Origin: JAHQVI01 sp963727575 | GTDB lineage: Bacteria > Pseudomonadota > Alphaproteobacteria > Rhizobiales > Rhodomicrobiaceae | DNA length: 64,000 nt | Direction: 5' to 3' | Assembly (NCBI GenBank): GCA_963727575.1 | Contig: CAVSIA010000048.1 | Coordinates: forward strand, 78,630 to 142,629 | Shown here: in pieces, positions 41,806 through 51,295 of the stretch | How the letters are laid out: each line of letters opens with the position of its first letter | Numbering within the stretch: the stretch's first letter is position 1 | Made by a program: the position numbers and the translations under genes | Notes under the pieces: generated by a model | What the model was told of the DNA's origin: nothing | The model's input: only the letters and a program-made list of their open reading frames with translations | Database searches by the model: none

Positions 41806-43653
41806 ATGAAGACAACAAAAACCCCGGCGAAGTCATCGGGTGCGCGGCGCTTGCCGGCTCGAAATGGCCGCGGCTGGCTCTATATGGCGACGCTTGGCGC
41901 GCTGTTCCTCGGCGGGATCGTTGCGAGCTGGTACGGCTCCGACTTCCTCGCCAAGTATCTCGTGCGTCAGCATATGACCGAGAATTCGGACCTGTTCCAG
42001 CGCCGGATTTCGAGCATCCTCCAGGACGTCGACGCCACGTTCCGGAAGCGGAAGGTGGAGGACGAGGAGGCGGTCGCTCTTGGCGCCTACGTCAAGGCGT
42101 CGCACGCCTACCGGATCAATTTCATCGACGATGCCGGGCTCACCTTCTGGTCGACCAAACCTCAAGAAATGGGCAAGAAGGTCGAGGACGATCATTACCG
42201 CACCGTCGTCGCAATCGGCAGAACCTATTCCACAGCTCCTGAACAAGAGCGCCACGGAGGTCGACGGATGGTTGAGCGGCCAGCGGAGCGACCGCGGATC
42301 GACGTTCAACGAGCGATATGTGACGCAAATCTATGTGCCCGTCGTCGCCAATGACAGGTTCATCGGCGCGATCAAGCATTATCACGACGTCACCTACGAA
42401 ATCGCGCTCTACCGCTACTACTTCCGCCTGATCAGCTTTTTCGGCGTCAGCGCGGTCACGCTTATCTCCGGCCTCATCGTACTGCAGCTCAAGCGCAGCG
42501 GCCGCCAGCGCGAGTCCGATCTGACGATGATCAACGAGATGCAGTCGAAGGCGATCGCCAACGAGACCAAGCGCGTCCGCGAGTCCCGTCTGCTGTCGGA
42601 GCTCAATGAGTGGCTGCAATCCTGCCGGTCGCTGGAAGAGCTCTACGATATGGTCGGCACATTCATGGCCAAGCTGCTGCCGAACACCGCCGGCAGCCTT
42701 TTCATCTACGCCAACTCCCGCGACGTGCTGGACGGGGTCAAGGGCTGGAACAAGGCGGGCCCGCTCGAACCCATGCATCCTGACGATTGCTGGGGCCTGC
42801 GCCGCGGCCGCAATTACACCTATGGCACCAACGAGATCGACTTCGTCTGTTCTCATGTGGCGACGCCGACGCTTTTCGAATATGCCTGCTTGCCGATCGT
42901 CGCCCATGGCGAGACCATCGGGCTGTTGCATTTCGTATTCCGGCAAGCCGCTCCGTGCGAGCCCGGCTCGGACCGCGACTGCGTCTCCTGCAACGTGCTG
43001 TGCGAGGACGACAGGCGCCTCGCCTTCATCTGCGCCGAGCATATCAGCCTCGCCATCGCCAATGTCCGGCTGCGCGAGCAGCTCCGCGATCAGTCGATCC
43101 GCGATCCCCTGACGGGCCTGTTCAATCGGCGCTATATGATCGAGACCTCCCGGCGCGAGATCGCCCGCGCCCAGCGCGCGGGCGAGTTGCTCAGCATGCT
43201 GTCGATCGACGTCGATCATTTCAAGCGCTTCAACGACAATCACGGCCATGACTGCGGCGACGTCGTGCTGCGCGCGGTTTCCGACTGCCTCGTCGCAAAT
43301 CTGCGCGAGGACGATATCGCCTGCCGGCACGGCGGCGAGGAATTCGTCGTCGTGCTGCCCGGCATTACCACGGAAAACGCCACGAAGCGCGCCGATGATC
43401 TGCGCGACAAGATCGAGAAGATCGTCGTGCGCTATGCCGACGCCAACCTGCCGCGCATCACCATTTCCATCGGCGTGGCCAGCTATCCGGAGCACGGCAC
43501 CACCACGCAGCGGACAACGCGCTCTATGTCGCCAAGGCGGACGGCAGGAATACGGTCAGGGTGGCGCCGGGTCATGTGAACGAAGTGCTGATGCAGCAGC
43601 GCAAGCTCGCCCACCTCGCCGGTTCCGAGGAACGGAAAGAGGCGACCGGGTGA
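41806..43653 (+). CDS. Membrane diguanylate cyclase with GAF-like domain (GGEEF), two frameshifts
   Basis: Repaired length is about 615 residues. A first helix at about 27-48, a periplasmic sensory domain (YRINFIDDAGLTFWS), a second helix near 215 (FFGVSAVTLISGLIVLQL), a coiled linker, and a GAF-like domain with several Cys residues precede the cyclase domain. The active site GGEEF is at 43331-43345, with the inhibitory RxxD site (REDD) exactly five residues before it. It should make c-di-GMP from two GTP. Breaks near 42230 (one extra A) and 43500 (one missing G) are repaired by QLLNKSATEV and ADNALYVAKADGRNTV. The H-NOX gene starts about 100 bases downstream on the same strand. Confidence 0.87.
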
Positions 43654-43752
43654 CGATGGATCGGATGAAAACGGGATCTGGGCCAGTGCGGGCGCGCGAA
43701 AGTCAGCGCGACGCGAGCGGCCCATCAAGCGGATATGGGGAGCCGTCTCGAC

Positions 43753-44328
43753 ATGAAAGGTATCGTCTTCACGGAATTTCTGGATTTTGTCGAAGCGCAG
43801 TCTGGCTATGAAACGGTCGACGCGATCCTCGAAATCGCTGCGCCGCCGTCGGGCGGCGGCTATACGGCCGTCGGCAACTATCACTCCTCGGAAATGATCG
43901 CATTGGTCGCTGCGTTGGCGGGCATCTCCGGCACGCCCGTTCCCGAACTGCTTCGCGGGTTCGGCCGGCACCTCTTCGCCCGGTTCACTGAAATCTACCC
44001 CGCATTCTTCATCAATTGCCGCGACCCGCTCGATTTCATCGAGGCCATCGAGTCCCGGATCCATACCGAAGTGCTCAAGCTCTATCCGGATGCGGAGCTG
44101 CCCCAGATGAAAGGCCTCCGCATCGACCGCGACTGCCTCAGCATCAATTACCGGTCCTGCCGGCCGCTGGGCCAGCTCTGCCTGGGATTGATCGAGGGGT
44201 GCGGCGGGTTCTTCAAGACCGAGCTCGACATCGAGTCCTCCCCCGCGCCGGGCGGCCTGGATATCACGATCCGCCGCGCGAGCGCGCACCCGGCCTCGCG
44301 GCCGCAGACGGCGGAGGCGGCCACGTGA
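43753..44328 (+). CDS. H-NOX (haem nitric oxide/oxygen-binding) sensor protein
   Basis: A 191-residue protein. It starts MKGIVFTEFL, the family hallmark. The proximal haem ligand is His104 (ESRIHTEVLKLYP), and the haem-propionate motif YxSxR is Y133-R-S135-C-R137. These residues identify a haem-binding H-NOX. There is no Tyr-based O2 ligand that I can place with certainty, so NO is the more likely ligand. The start at 43753 fits the family; an ATG at 43735 adds six residues. The gene overlaps the following GGDEF-EAL gene by four bases (GTGA), the classical partner arrangement for control of c-di-GMP turnover. A Pro/Ala-rich tail of about 20 residues is unusual. Confidence 0.92.
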   Translation: MKGIVFTEFLDFVEAQSGYETVDAILEIAAPPSGGGYTAVGNYHSSEMIALVAALAGISGTPVPELLRGFGRHLFARFTEIYPAFFINCRDPLDFIEAIESRIHTEVLKLYPDAELPQMKGLRIDRDCLSINYRSCRPLGQLCLGLIEGCGGFFKTELDIESSPAPGGLDITIRRASAHPASRPQTAEAAT

Positions 44329-45902
44329 GCAACGCGGAGACAGTTCTGCTACGACGCATCGAGCGCGAACGCTTGGCGCGCAACGACGCCGAGCGCCTGC
44401 TCGAGGAAAAGAGCCTGGAGCTCTATGAGGTCAATCAGGGCCTCAGGATCTGGACCGCGATGCTCGAGGAGATCGTCAAGGAGCGCACCGCCGAATTGAC
44501 CAAGGCGCTGGAAGAGACGCGCGAGGCGAACTCCCAGATCGAGCACCAGGCGCTGCACGACCCGCTGACCGGCCTGCCGAATCGCCGCTATCTGAAGCAG
44601 GTGCTCGAAGACCTGTCGCATGGCATTGTCGAAGAAGGCGGCATCGCCGTGCTTCCATATCGACCTCGACCGCTTCAAGCAGATCAACGACACGCGCGGC
44701 CATGCAGCGGGCGACTATGTCCTCACCCATGCCGCCAGCGTGCTCAAATCGCTGATCCGGTCCGGCGATTTCGTCGCCCGGATCGGCGGCGACGAGTTCG
44801 TCATCGTCGCGCGCTCCGACGGCAATACGCGGTCGCTGGTCTCGCTCGCCAACCGGATCACCACCGAGCTTGCCCGGCCGGTTCTCTACAAGACCAATTT
44901 CTGCCGCTTCGGCGCCAGCATCGGCATCGCCTTTTCGAAATCGAAATCTCTCGATCCGTCCAAGCTGCTGATCAACGCCGACATCGCGCTCTACCGCGCC
45001 AAGAACAGCGGCCGCGGGCGATTCGCCTTCTTCTCGACGACGCTGCAGAAGGAGATCGTCGAGACCCAGAACATGGCCGAGGCCATACTCACCGGGCTGG
45101 ACCAGAACGAATTCTTCCCCATCTATCAGCCGCAATTCGACGCCCAGAGCCTCGACATGGTCGGCGTCGAGACGATGGTGCGCTGGAACCACCGCGAAAA
45201 GGGCGTCCTTGCTCCGGCGCAATTTCTGAAGATCGCGGAAGATATCAAGGTCATCGACCGTATCGACGGCATCATGCTGGAGCGCGCCCTGCGCGACATC
45301 ATCAGCTTCGGCGAGAGCGGCGTCACCATTCCGCGGCTGTCGGTCAACATCTCGCTGCGCCGGCTCGCCGATCCGGGTCTGACGAAAACACTCACCTCGC
45401 TGAAACTGCCGAAGGGACTTGTCGCCTTCGAGCTTGTGGAATTGATCTTCCTCGACGACAGCGACAAGACCGACAACACTCGATCACCCGCACCATCAAG
45501 CGCATCAAACGGCTCGGCATCGACATCGAGATCGACGATTTCGGCACCGGCCATGCCTCGATCGTCGGACTTCTGCGCGTGCAGCCCTCGCGGTTGAAGA
45601 TCGCCCATCAGCTCGTCATGCCGATCAACCGGTCGCGCAAGCAGCGGCGGCTCCTGCAATCGATCATCGAAATGGGCAAGGCGCTCGGCATCGGCATCGT
45701 CGCGGAGGGCGTGGAGACGATGGAGCACGCCCGCATCCTGCGCGATCTGGGCTGCGACATCCTTCAGGGTTATGCGCTGGCGGTGCCGATGACGGCGCCG
45801 CGCCTGTTCCACTTCCTCAAGACGGACGCCTGGAGAGAGACGACGGAGGAAGCCTCCGAGCCGGCGCCGAAGAAATCCAAGAAGCAACAGGCCGCAATCT
45901 GA
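44325..45902 (+). CDS. GGDEF-EAL protein, H-NOX-associated c-di-GMP enzyme, two frameshifts
   Basis: Repaired length is about 525 residues, cytoplasmic. An N-terminal coiled coil (VSNAETVLLRRIERERLARN) leads into a GGDEF domain with intact GGDEF (44785-44799) and an RSGD inhibitory site five residues before it. The EAL domain follows: its signature reads ETM rather than EAL, but the Glu is kept, as are DDFGTGHAS and VAEGVET. The protein may therefore both make and degrade c-di-GMP. Breaks near 44650 (one extra C) and 45480 (one missing C) are repaired by HIDLDRFKQIND and HSITRTIKRIKRLG. The start is a GTG that overlaps the H-NOX stop, so H-NOX probably binds and controls this enzyme. Confidence 0.88.
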   Translation: MSNAETVLLRRIERERLARNDAERLLEEKSLELYEVNQGLRIWTAMLEEIVKERTAELTKALEETREANSQIEHQALHDPLTGLPNRRYLKQVLEDLSHGIVEEGGIAVLPYRPRPLQADQRHARPCSGRLCPHPCRQRAQIADPVRRFRRPDRRRRVRHRRALRRQYAVAGLARQPDHHRACPAGSLQDQFLPLRRQHRHRLFEIEISRSVQAADQRRHRALPRQEQRPRAIRLLLDDAAEGDRRDPEHGRGHTHRAGPERILPHLSAAIRRPEPRHGRRRDDGALEPPRKGRPCSGAISEDRGRYQGHRPYRRHHAGARPARHHQLRRERRHHSAAVGQHLAAPARRSGSDENTHLAETAEGTCRLRACGIDLPRRQRQDRQHSITRTIKRIKRLGIDIEIDDFGTGHASIVGLLRVQPSRLKIAHQLVMPINRSRKQRRLLQSIIEMGKALGIGIVAEGVETMEHARILRDLGCDILQGYALAVPMTAPRLFHFLKTDAWRETTEEASEPAPKKSKKQQAAI

Positions 45903-46204
45903 CGAAGTCGGACGGACCTGATTGGAGGGCGGCGGCAAGTTAGAGCGAAATCAGGAAAAGTGGAATCCGGTTTTTCGTTCGATCACGCGATCGGCTGACG
46001 AATTCGAGAGCGGGCCGCAAGTCGACACTGGTTCCCGCCTACGATGGAATGACGAGCGCGTGTTATTTTGACCGGAATCGGCCTTTGGGATCTCGAAGCG
46101 CAAGACGCCGTATGTCTGGCTTGGATGGGCAGGCTCTTGCACGTCGGCTGCGGCCCCTTATCTTGAGCCCGCAGCCGTGGCATCGTCCCTGATCGGAGAG
46201 CCGG
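45903..46204. other. Intergenic region between convergent genes, with a short palindromic repeat
   Basis: About 300 bases between the stops of the GGDEF-EAL gene and the chemoreceptor gene. Apart from the palindromic element listed separately, nothing gene-like was seen; small minus-strand frames here are not supported. Confidence 0.45.
45951..45985. repeat. Rhizobiales-type intergenic palindrome (GGAAAAGTGG...TTTTTC)
   Basis: The stretch contains AGGAAAAGTGG followed by CCGGTTTTTCG, an imperfect inverted repeat. Very similar units (GGAAAAGTGnGAAnCGGTTTTCC) are scattered between genes in many Hyphomicrobiales genomes. Only this copy was noticed in the window. It may form a hairpin at the end of the two convergent messages. 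Confidence 0.5.
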
Positions 46205-48102
46205 TCAGGCCGCGATCTTGTCCTGATCCTGCATGGCCTGCCAGCGCGGGTCACTCAGCTTTTCCTCGCTGATCGCGGTCTCGAATTCGAGCCCGCAGCC
46301 ATTGCGGTCGGTCCAGGCGACCTTCGCCCTCACGCTCTCGAAGCCGAGATCCGCGGTCACCGCATCGCCGACGCGCACGCCGGATACGTCAGACACCTTC
46401 ATTCCGGTCCGGCTGACGTCGACGGCGTTCGCTTCGATGCGCGTGCCTTGCCTGGTGACGATGACGAGCCGCTTGACGGGATGGCGGGAACTGGTCCGTC
46501 TTTCCCGCAGGTCGGCGGAGATCTCCTCCATGAACGACTGGAATGCCCCGGAAATCGCTTCGGAGATCGTCCTGAGCTGTTCGGATGAGGACGCAACGCG
46601 CTTCGCCTCGCTGCCGGTCTGCTCGGCGACCTGTGTGACGATGCGCGAGCTGTCCGCCGCCTGCTGGCTGCCGATTTCGCGAATTGCCGTTGCCGCCGCG
46701 CCGGTGGTCAGCTGCACCGTCTAGAATCTGCTGCGCGATCTCTTCCGTCGCCTTTGCGGTCTGCTCCGACAGCGCCTTGACCTCGGCGGCGACCACGGCG
46801 AAACCTCGACCGGCCTCACCTGCGCGCGCGGATTCGATGGTCGCGTTGAGCGCGAGCAGATTGGTCTGCTGCGCGATCGTGCGGATGAGGGTGATCACGG
46901 AGTTCGATCTTGGTCACCGCCTCGGTGAGCTTGGAGACTTCCTCATCGGTGGACTGCGCCTTCTGCGTCGTCTCGCCGACGATGGAACTGGTATGATGGG
47001 CCTGACCGGCGATCTCCCGGATCGAGGCGTTCAGCTCCTCGGTCGCCGCGGCCACCGCGTTGGCGCTGGACGCCGCCTCGGCACAGGCCAAGGAGGATTT
47101 TTCGGCTTCCGAATTCGCCTGTCCCGACGCGCTGAGAAGGGAATGGGAGGCGTCGCGGAGCCCATCGGTTTCGGTCAGCAGGAATTGCAGATTGCGGGAA
47201 ATGCTGTCCTTGAAGACGAGCAGAGCCTTGTCGAGCGCCGCCTGCCGCATGAGTTCCTTTTCGCGGGTTTCCTGAATGCTTGCGTTGAGACGTCCGCGCT
47301 CGATCGCGTGCTCACGGAACACCGCGACGGCACTCGCCATTTCGCCGATTTCGTCGCGGCGCGCCGTGTTGGCAACCTCGAGGTCGAGACGGCCGCGCAC
47401 AAGCTCGTTCATCGCCAGCTTGATCTTGTCCATCGCCCCGACGACCCCGAAGAGCACGCCGGCCGCGCCCGCGATCACAAGCGCCAGCACCAGAAGGCCG
47501 ACGCCCCAGACCAGCGCCGTATAGATCATCTCCTGCCGTGCCGCGTCGTATTCGGATCGCGTGTTCATGTCGTTCGCCATCGTCACCGTCTTGTCCACGG
47601 CGGCCCGGTGTTCGGTATAGGCTTTGCTGATATCGCTGTAGATCGCCCGCGCCTTCGCCGTATCGCCGGCGTGCAGGGCGGGCAGGAACTGATCCCCGAC
47701 GAGACTCCAGAAACGGATGCCGGGCGCTTGCGAGTCCTGAAGAAATGCCGTTTGCAGATTGGCCGGAAGCGGCTGGTCCTTCCAAAAGGTGTGGCGCTCC
47801 AGATAGTCGTCATGAAGCTTCTTGAGCTGGCCGGAATGACGGTCCAGATCGGCGCGGAGCGGCTCGGCGCCGCCGCGGTTGGTCTGGCTATCCAATGCGA
47901 GCGTTGCCTCCAGATAGGCTTCGATGAGATAGGCGGGAGGCGGAAGAATGTCCGCCACGAGGTCCTTGCCCATGACGATGCGCTCATAGATCGGGCCGCC
48001 GACTTTCAAGACGCTCAAAGCATATTCAGAGGTAAACAGCGTTGTCGCCGCTCCCATAACAACAAGGGCAGCGATGATTTTCGTCAGTCGGGATATTGTC
48101 AT
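46205..48102 (-). CDS. Methyl-accepting chemotaxis protein with C-terminal PilZ domain, two frameshifts
   Basis: Repaired length is about 630 residues. First helix at about 7-27, a periplasmic helical sensor (about 30-190), a second helix at about 195-222 and a HAMP domain (DKIKLAMNELVRGRLD). The signalling hairpin reads QTNLLALNATIESARAGEAG and GFAVVAAEVKALSEQT, the CheA/CheW-contacting tip. The C-terminal 95 residues are a PilZ domain with SRHPVKR and DVSRTGMKV, the RxxxR/DxSxxG pattern that binds c-di-GMP. Breaks lie near 46905 and 46725. The start at 48102 (MTISRLTKIIAALV) begins just before the first helix; the frame is open to 48153. It is convergent with the c-di-GMP genes. Confidence 0.85.
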
Positions 48103-48263
48103 GGACGAACCTTGGGCAAAAAAATCCGTCCGATCCTGATACAGGGAAAGCATAAAGAAACGCCCAAACCTCCCGCTCTGATTTTACCCATCCGCATACA
48201 CGACAAGCAGTGGCGGCGATCACGTCGCGTGCGGCGCAAACGCGCCATCTGGCCGCAGTCACC

Positions 48264-48288
48264 GGAACGTTTGCGCCCCGCCGACGTT
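48264..48288 (+). promoter_or_regulatory. EcfG-type promoter for the DUF892 gene
   Basis: GGAAC at 48264-48268 and GTT at 48286-48288, separated by 17 bases, 39 bases before the DUF892 start codon. This is the alphaproteobacterial general-stress sigma-factor consensus. Confidence 0.75.
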
Positions 48289-48327
48289 GAAGGCATTACC
48301 GAACAAAGTGGGACTGGGAGTTACCTA

Positions 48328-48822
48328 ATGGCTATCAAGACGATGGACGATCTCTTTCTGCACATGCTGCGCGATATTCTGTTTGCGGAGCGCCGCATCC
48401 TCCGTGCGCTGCCGAAAATGGCCCGCAAGGCGAGCTCCGCCAAGTTAAAGAAAGCCTTTGAGCTGCATCAGAAACAGACCGAGGGGCATGTTGCGCGCCT
48501 CGGCAAGGTGTTCGAGACGATCAAGCAGCCGGCGCGCGGCGTGAAGTGCCAGGCGATCGTCGGAATTATCGAGGAAGCCGAGGATCAGATGGACGAGATC
48601 ACCGATCCGCAGGTTCTCGATGCCGCCATGCTCGCCAGCGCGCAGGCCGTGGAGCACTACGAGATTTCCCGCTACGGCACGCTGATCGCCTATGCCGACC
48701 AGCTCGGCCTGAAGGCACAGGTGACCAAGCTGCTGAGCGACACGCTGAAGGAAGAGAAGCAGACCGACGCCGACCTGACCAAGCTGGCGGAGTCGGCCGT
48801 CAACGCCAAGGCCGCAGCCTGA
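48328..48822 (+). CDS. DUF892 ferritin-like protein (YciE/YciF family)
   Basis: A 164-residue four-helix protein. It starts MAIKTMDDLFLHMLRDILFAER, the standard opening of the family, and carries Glu and His residues at metal-site positions (ILFAER, EAEDQMDE, AVEHYEISRYG). Relatives are stress-induced di-metal proteins of unclear reaction. GGGAG lies before the ATG. An EcfG-type promoter directly upstream places it in the general stress regulon, in keeping with the nearby ecfG locus. Confidence 0.9.
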   Translation: MAIKTMDDLFLHMLRDILFAERRILRALPKMARKASSAKLKKAFELHQKQTEGHVARLGKVFETIKQPARGVKCQAIVGIIEEAEDQMDEITDPQVLDAAMLASAQAVEHYEISRYGTLIAYADQLGLKAQVTKLLSDTLKEEKQTDADLTKLAESAVNAKAAA

Positions 48823-48907
48823 CGCGGGCAATCGGGTCCGCCGGATCCTCGTGGAGGGCCCGAAGGCGAACCCTCTCTTATGGGGCGATTGACGTGGCCG
48901 ACCTCAG

Positions 48908-49309
48908 TCAGCCGCCCTTCATGCGGGTCATGCGGAACAGCACGGGGATGTCCTTGAAGTAGGGAAGCACGGAGTCTTCCTCGCCATTCGCGAGATGCTT
49001 GGCGATCTTGGAAAACGGAAAGGCGGCGCTGGCGTCGTCGAAATGCACGCCGATCATGCCGTCGCGCCGACGCCATTCGCCGCCGTAAGTATGAATGATG
49101 CATTCGCCGAGATAGGATCCCAGCGTACTGATGAGCGCGTCGTTTTCCCCCGCTTCGCCCTGCTCGTGACGCTCCTGCGCGTAACGGGCAAGCCATGCGA
49201 CGCCGGACTCGTCATAGCCGATCTCCTCACCGAAATGGTCGCGGGCGACGGCTATCACGAGTTCGGCGTTGGCTTGGATACGCTCTATAAGCTCCAATTC
49301 GTCCGACAT
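48908..49309 (-). CDS. Conserved hypothetical protein
   Basis: A 133-residue soluble protein without signal or membrane segments. It has a helical N-terminal half and a conserved-looking core (STLGSYLGECIIHTYGGEW, GVHFDDASAAFPFSKIAKHL) that fits a small alpha/beta fold. I recognise the overall pattern from uncharacterised proteobacterial proteins but cannot name a family. It is convergent with the DUF892 gene and 70 bases from the polymerase-domain gene. Confidence 0.65.
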   Translation of the reverse strand: MSDELELIERIQANAELVIAVARDHFGEEIGYDESGVAWLARYAQERHEQGEAGENDALISTLGSYLGECIIHTYGGEWRRRDGMIGVHFDDASAAFPFSKIAKHLANGEEDSVLPYFKDIPVLFRMTRMKGG

Positions 49310-49379
49310 TGCTGAACCGCTTCTGATTGCATCTAGGTAAGCATCCCTATGGCCGCAATCAGGCTTTCTCGCGGCTGGA

Positions 49380-50300
49380 TCAGAATTCGCCTTTTTCGAC
49401 GAGGTCGAGGGTCTGCTTGCGGATCGTCTGGCGGAGGTCGAAATAGCCGGGCCAGGGGTCGTCTTTGAGCGTCTTCAGACGGGGACCGACGCTGCTCAGC
49501 TTGAAGACGTTCGCCGCATCGAGGCCCGCCAGCTCGTCCCAGCTCACCGGCACCGCGACCGGCGCCCCGGCGCGCGCACGCGGCGAATAAGGCGCGATCG
49601 CCGTCGCGCCGCGTTCGTTGCGCATCCAGTCGATGAAGATGCGGCCGGTGCGGCCGGCTTTGGCGGCTTTCGCCGTAAAGCGGCCGGGCTCGACGGCGGC
49701 GAGCGCCCGAGCGAGCCCCGCGGCATAGCGCTTTACGGTGTCCCAATCATGCCGGCGGTCAATCGGGGCGACGACATGAATGCCCTTGCCGCCGGTGAGC
49801 AACGGAAAGCTTTTAAGCCCGCCCGCCGCGAGGATTTCGCGCAACTCCTTGGCCGCCATCTTGACGTCCGCAAAGCCGAGGTCTTCGGCAGGATCGAAAT
49901 CGAAGACCAGCCGGTCCGGCCGCTCCAGCTTGTCGATATGCGACCCCCAGATGTGCAGCTCCAGCACGCCCATCTGAGCTGCGGCGATGAGGCCGGCGGC
50001 GTCCTCGATGTAGAGATACTCGGCGCGGCCTCCGTCCTTTTCGGCAATCTCGATCCGGCGGAGGCTCTCCGGAAAGCCGGGCATGCCGTGCTTCTGAAAA
50101 AAGCAGGTGCCCTCCTGCCCTTCCGGACAGCGGACCAGGCTCACCGGCCGCCGCGCCAGATGCGGCAGGATCACATCGGCCGCCTCCAGCAGATAGCTGG
50201 CGAGGTCGCGCTTGGTGACGCCCTGCTCCGCGTAAAGCACTTTGTCGGGACTGGTGAGGCGGACGCCGCCGATTTCAATGGTGTTCTTATCGCGTGCCAT
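49380..50300 (-). CDS. LigD-type polymerase/primase domain protein (stand-alone)
   Basis: A 306-residue protein that matches the polymerase domain of bacterial non-homologous end-joining ligase LigD. Conserved parts are RRPVSLVRCPEG, CFFQKHGMPGFP, the metal-binding DFDPAED (with VFDFDP) and GGKGIHVVAPI. It lacks ligase and phosphoesterase domains. The start at 50300 (MARDKNTIEIGG) has GAGGAG eight bases upstream; the frame is open to 50429, but the extra residues look random. No Ku gene is in the window. It should add ribo- or deoxynucleotides at DNA ends. Its place in the stress island fits a role in stationary-phase repair. Confidence 0.9.
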   Translation of the reverse strand: MARDKNTIEIGGVRLTSPDKVLYAEQGVTKRDLASYLLEAADVILPHLARRPVSLVRCPEGQEGTCFFQKHGMPGFPESLRRIEIAEKDGGRAEYLYIEDAAGLIAAAQMGVLELHIWGSHIDKLERPDRLVFDFDPAEDLGFADVKMAAKELREILAAGGLKSFPLLTGGKGIHVVAPIDRRHDWDTVKRYAAGLARALAAVEPGRFTAKAAKAGRTGRIFIDWMRNERGATAIAPYSPRARAGAPVAVPVSWDELAGLDAANVFKLSSVGPRLKTLKDDPWPGYFDLRQTIRKQTLDLVEKGEF

Positions 50301-50385
50301 CGGACGACTCCTCGGCGTTAGACAGTGCCTGCATTCAGTATACGCGATTTCGGCCCCTTGAGCTGCCGGAGCCGACCGCGGCGAA

Positions 50386-50427
50386 ACGGAAAGAGCCCGC
50401 GGACCGGGTGGGGACGGCCGCAGGCTC
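50386..50427 (-). terminator. Terminator of the PRC-barrel/CsbD operon
   Basis: An inverted repeat at 50393-50402 and 50418-50427 (GAGCC-N-GCGG against CCGC-N-GGCTC, one mismatch) is followed on the minus strand by a T-rich stretch. It lies 40 bases past the csbD-like stop. Confidence 0.6.
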
Positions 50428-50467
50428 AATACGCATTACGCGTTAGTCTTTCGTCGTGGTCTTTCGC

Positions 50468-50665
50468 TTATGCGCGATTCATCCACTCGTCGACCTGGCG
50501 CTCGGCCTCGTCACGAGCGATGCCGTAACGCTCCTGGATGCGGCCGACCAGCTCCTGCTGGCGACCTTCGATCTGGTCCATGTCGTCGTCCGTCAGACGG
50601 CCCCACGACTGCTGAACCTTACCCTTGAACTGCTTCCAGTTGCCTTCGATCTGATCCCAATTCAT
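50468..50665 (-). CDS. CsbD family stress protein
   Basis: A 65-residue hydrophilic protein starting MNWDQIEGNWKQFKGKV, the definition of the CsbD family. Members are induced by general stress in many bacteria; the molecular role is unknown. It is 41 bases downstream of the PRC-barrel gene and shares its EcfG-type promoter; a terminator follows. Confidence 0.93.
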   Translation of the reverse strand: MNWDQIEGNWKQFKGKVQQSWGRLTDDDMDQIEGRQQELVGRIQERYGIARDEAERQVDEWMNRA

Positions 50666-50706
50666 CGTTTTTGCTCCATTGAACAGTTTGAAAGGCGGTA
50701 CACCGA

Positions 50707-51295
50707 TTACTGAGTGGTGGTCTTCGGCTTGTCGGAGGTGTCGTCCTTCGCCTTGTTGTAGGTTTCGGAGGCCTTGTCCTTGGCCTGCTCGTAGGTCTTG
50801 GAAGCCTTTTCCTTGGCGTCGTTGTAGGTTTCCTTGGCCTCGTCGCTCAGACGCTTGCTGACGCTCAGCGGCTGATCCTCCAAATCGCGGTAATCGGGAG
50901 CGGCTTGGAGCTCGGCCTTCGTCGCGTTGAGCACGACGATGGTCTCGTTGTCCTGCATCTTGGTCTGCAGCGCGCTGTAGGGGACCGCGATGTTCTTTTC
51001 GCCGATGCCGAGGAAGCCGCCCACGCCGATCACGGCGGCAGTCAGGTTTCCGTCAGGCCCGATCAGAAAATCGTTCACGTCACCGACATTGGCGCCGGTG
51101 GAAGTTCTGAACAGTGACGCCCATCATGTCGCTGGCGAAATGTTCGTCCGCCTTCTGCTTGGCCAGGAATTCCACCTTGCTCGAAGACATGGTGTCGGTC
51201 GTGGCGGGCGTATTGGTCTGCGCCATCGCCATCGGGGCCACAGGTGCCATCAGTGCAGCGGCAGCGACCGTAGCAAGAAGCGTTTTCTTATACAT
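50707..51295 (-). CDS. Secreted PRC-barrel domain protein, one frameshift
   Basis: Repaired length is about 195 residues. A signal peptide (MYKKTLLATVAAAALMAPV, cleaved after MAMA) is followed by a PRC-barrel (FLAKQKADEHFASDMMGVTV, then GANVGDVNDFLIGPDGNL and AVPYSAL). The C-terminus is a repetitive Ala/Lys/Asp helix built on the unit YNxAKxKAS, three times. The break near 51108 is a single-base error between the two halves. GGAGAGAGC precedes the ATG. An EcfG-type promoter lies 63 bases upstream. It is probably a periplasmic stress protein. Confidence 0.85.

Noticed and set aside
44016..44324. Upstream extension of the GGDEF-EAL frame inside the H-NOX gene
   Set aside because: The H-NOX frame is clearly coding there, and a GTG start at 44325 with a four-base overlap is the natural start.
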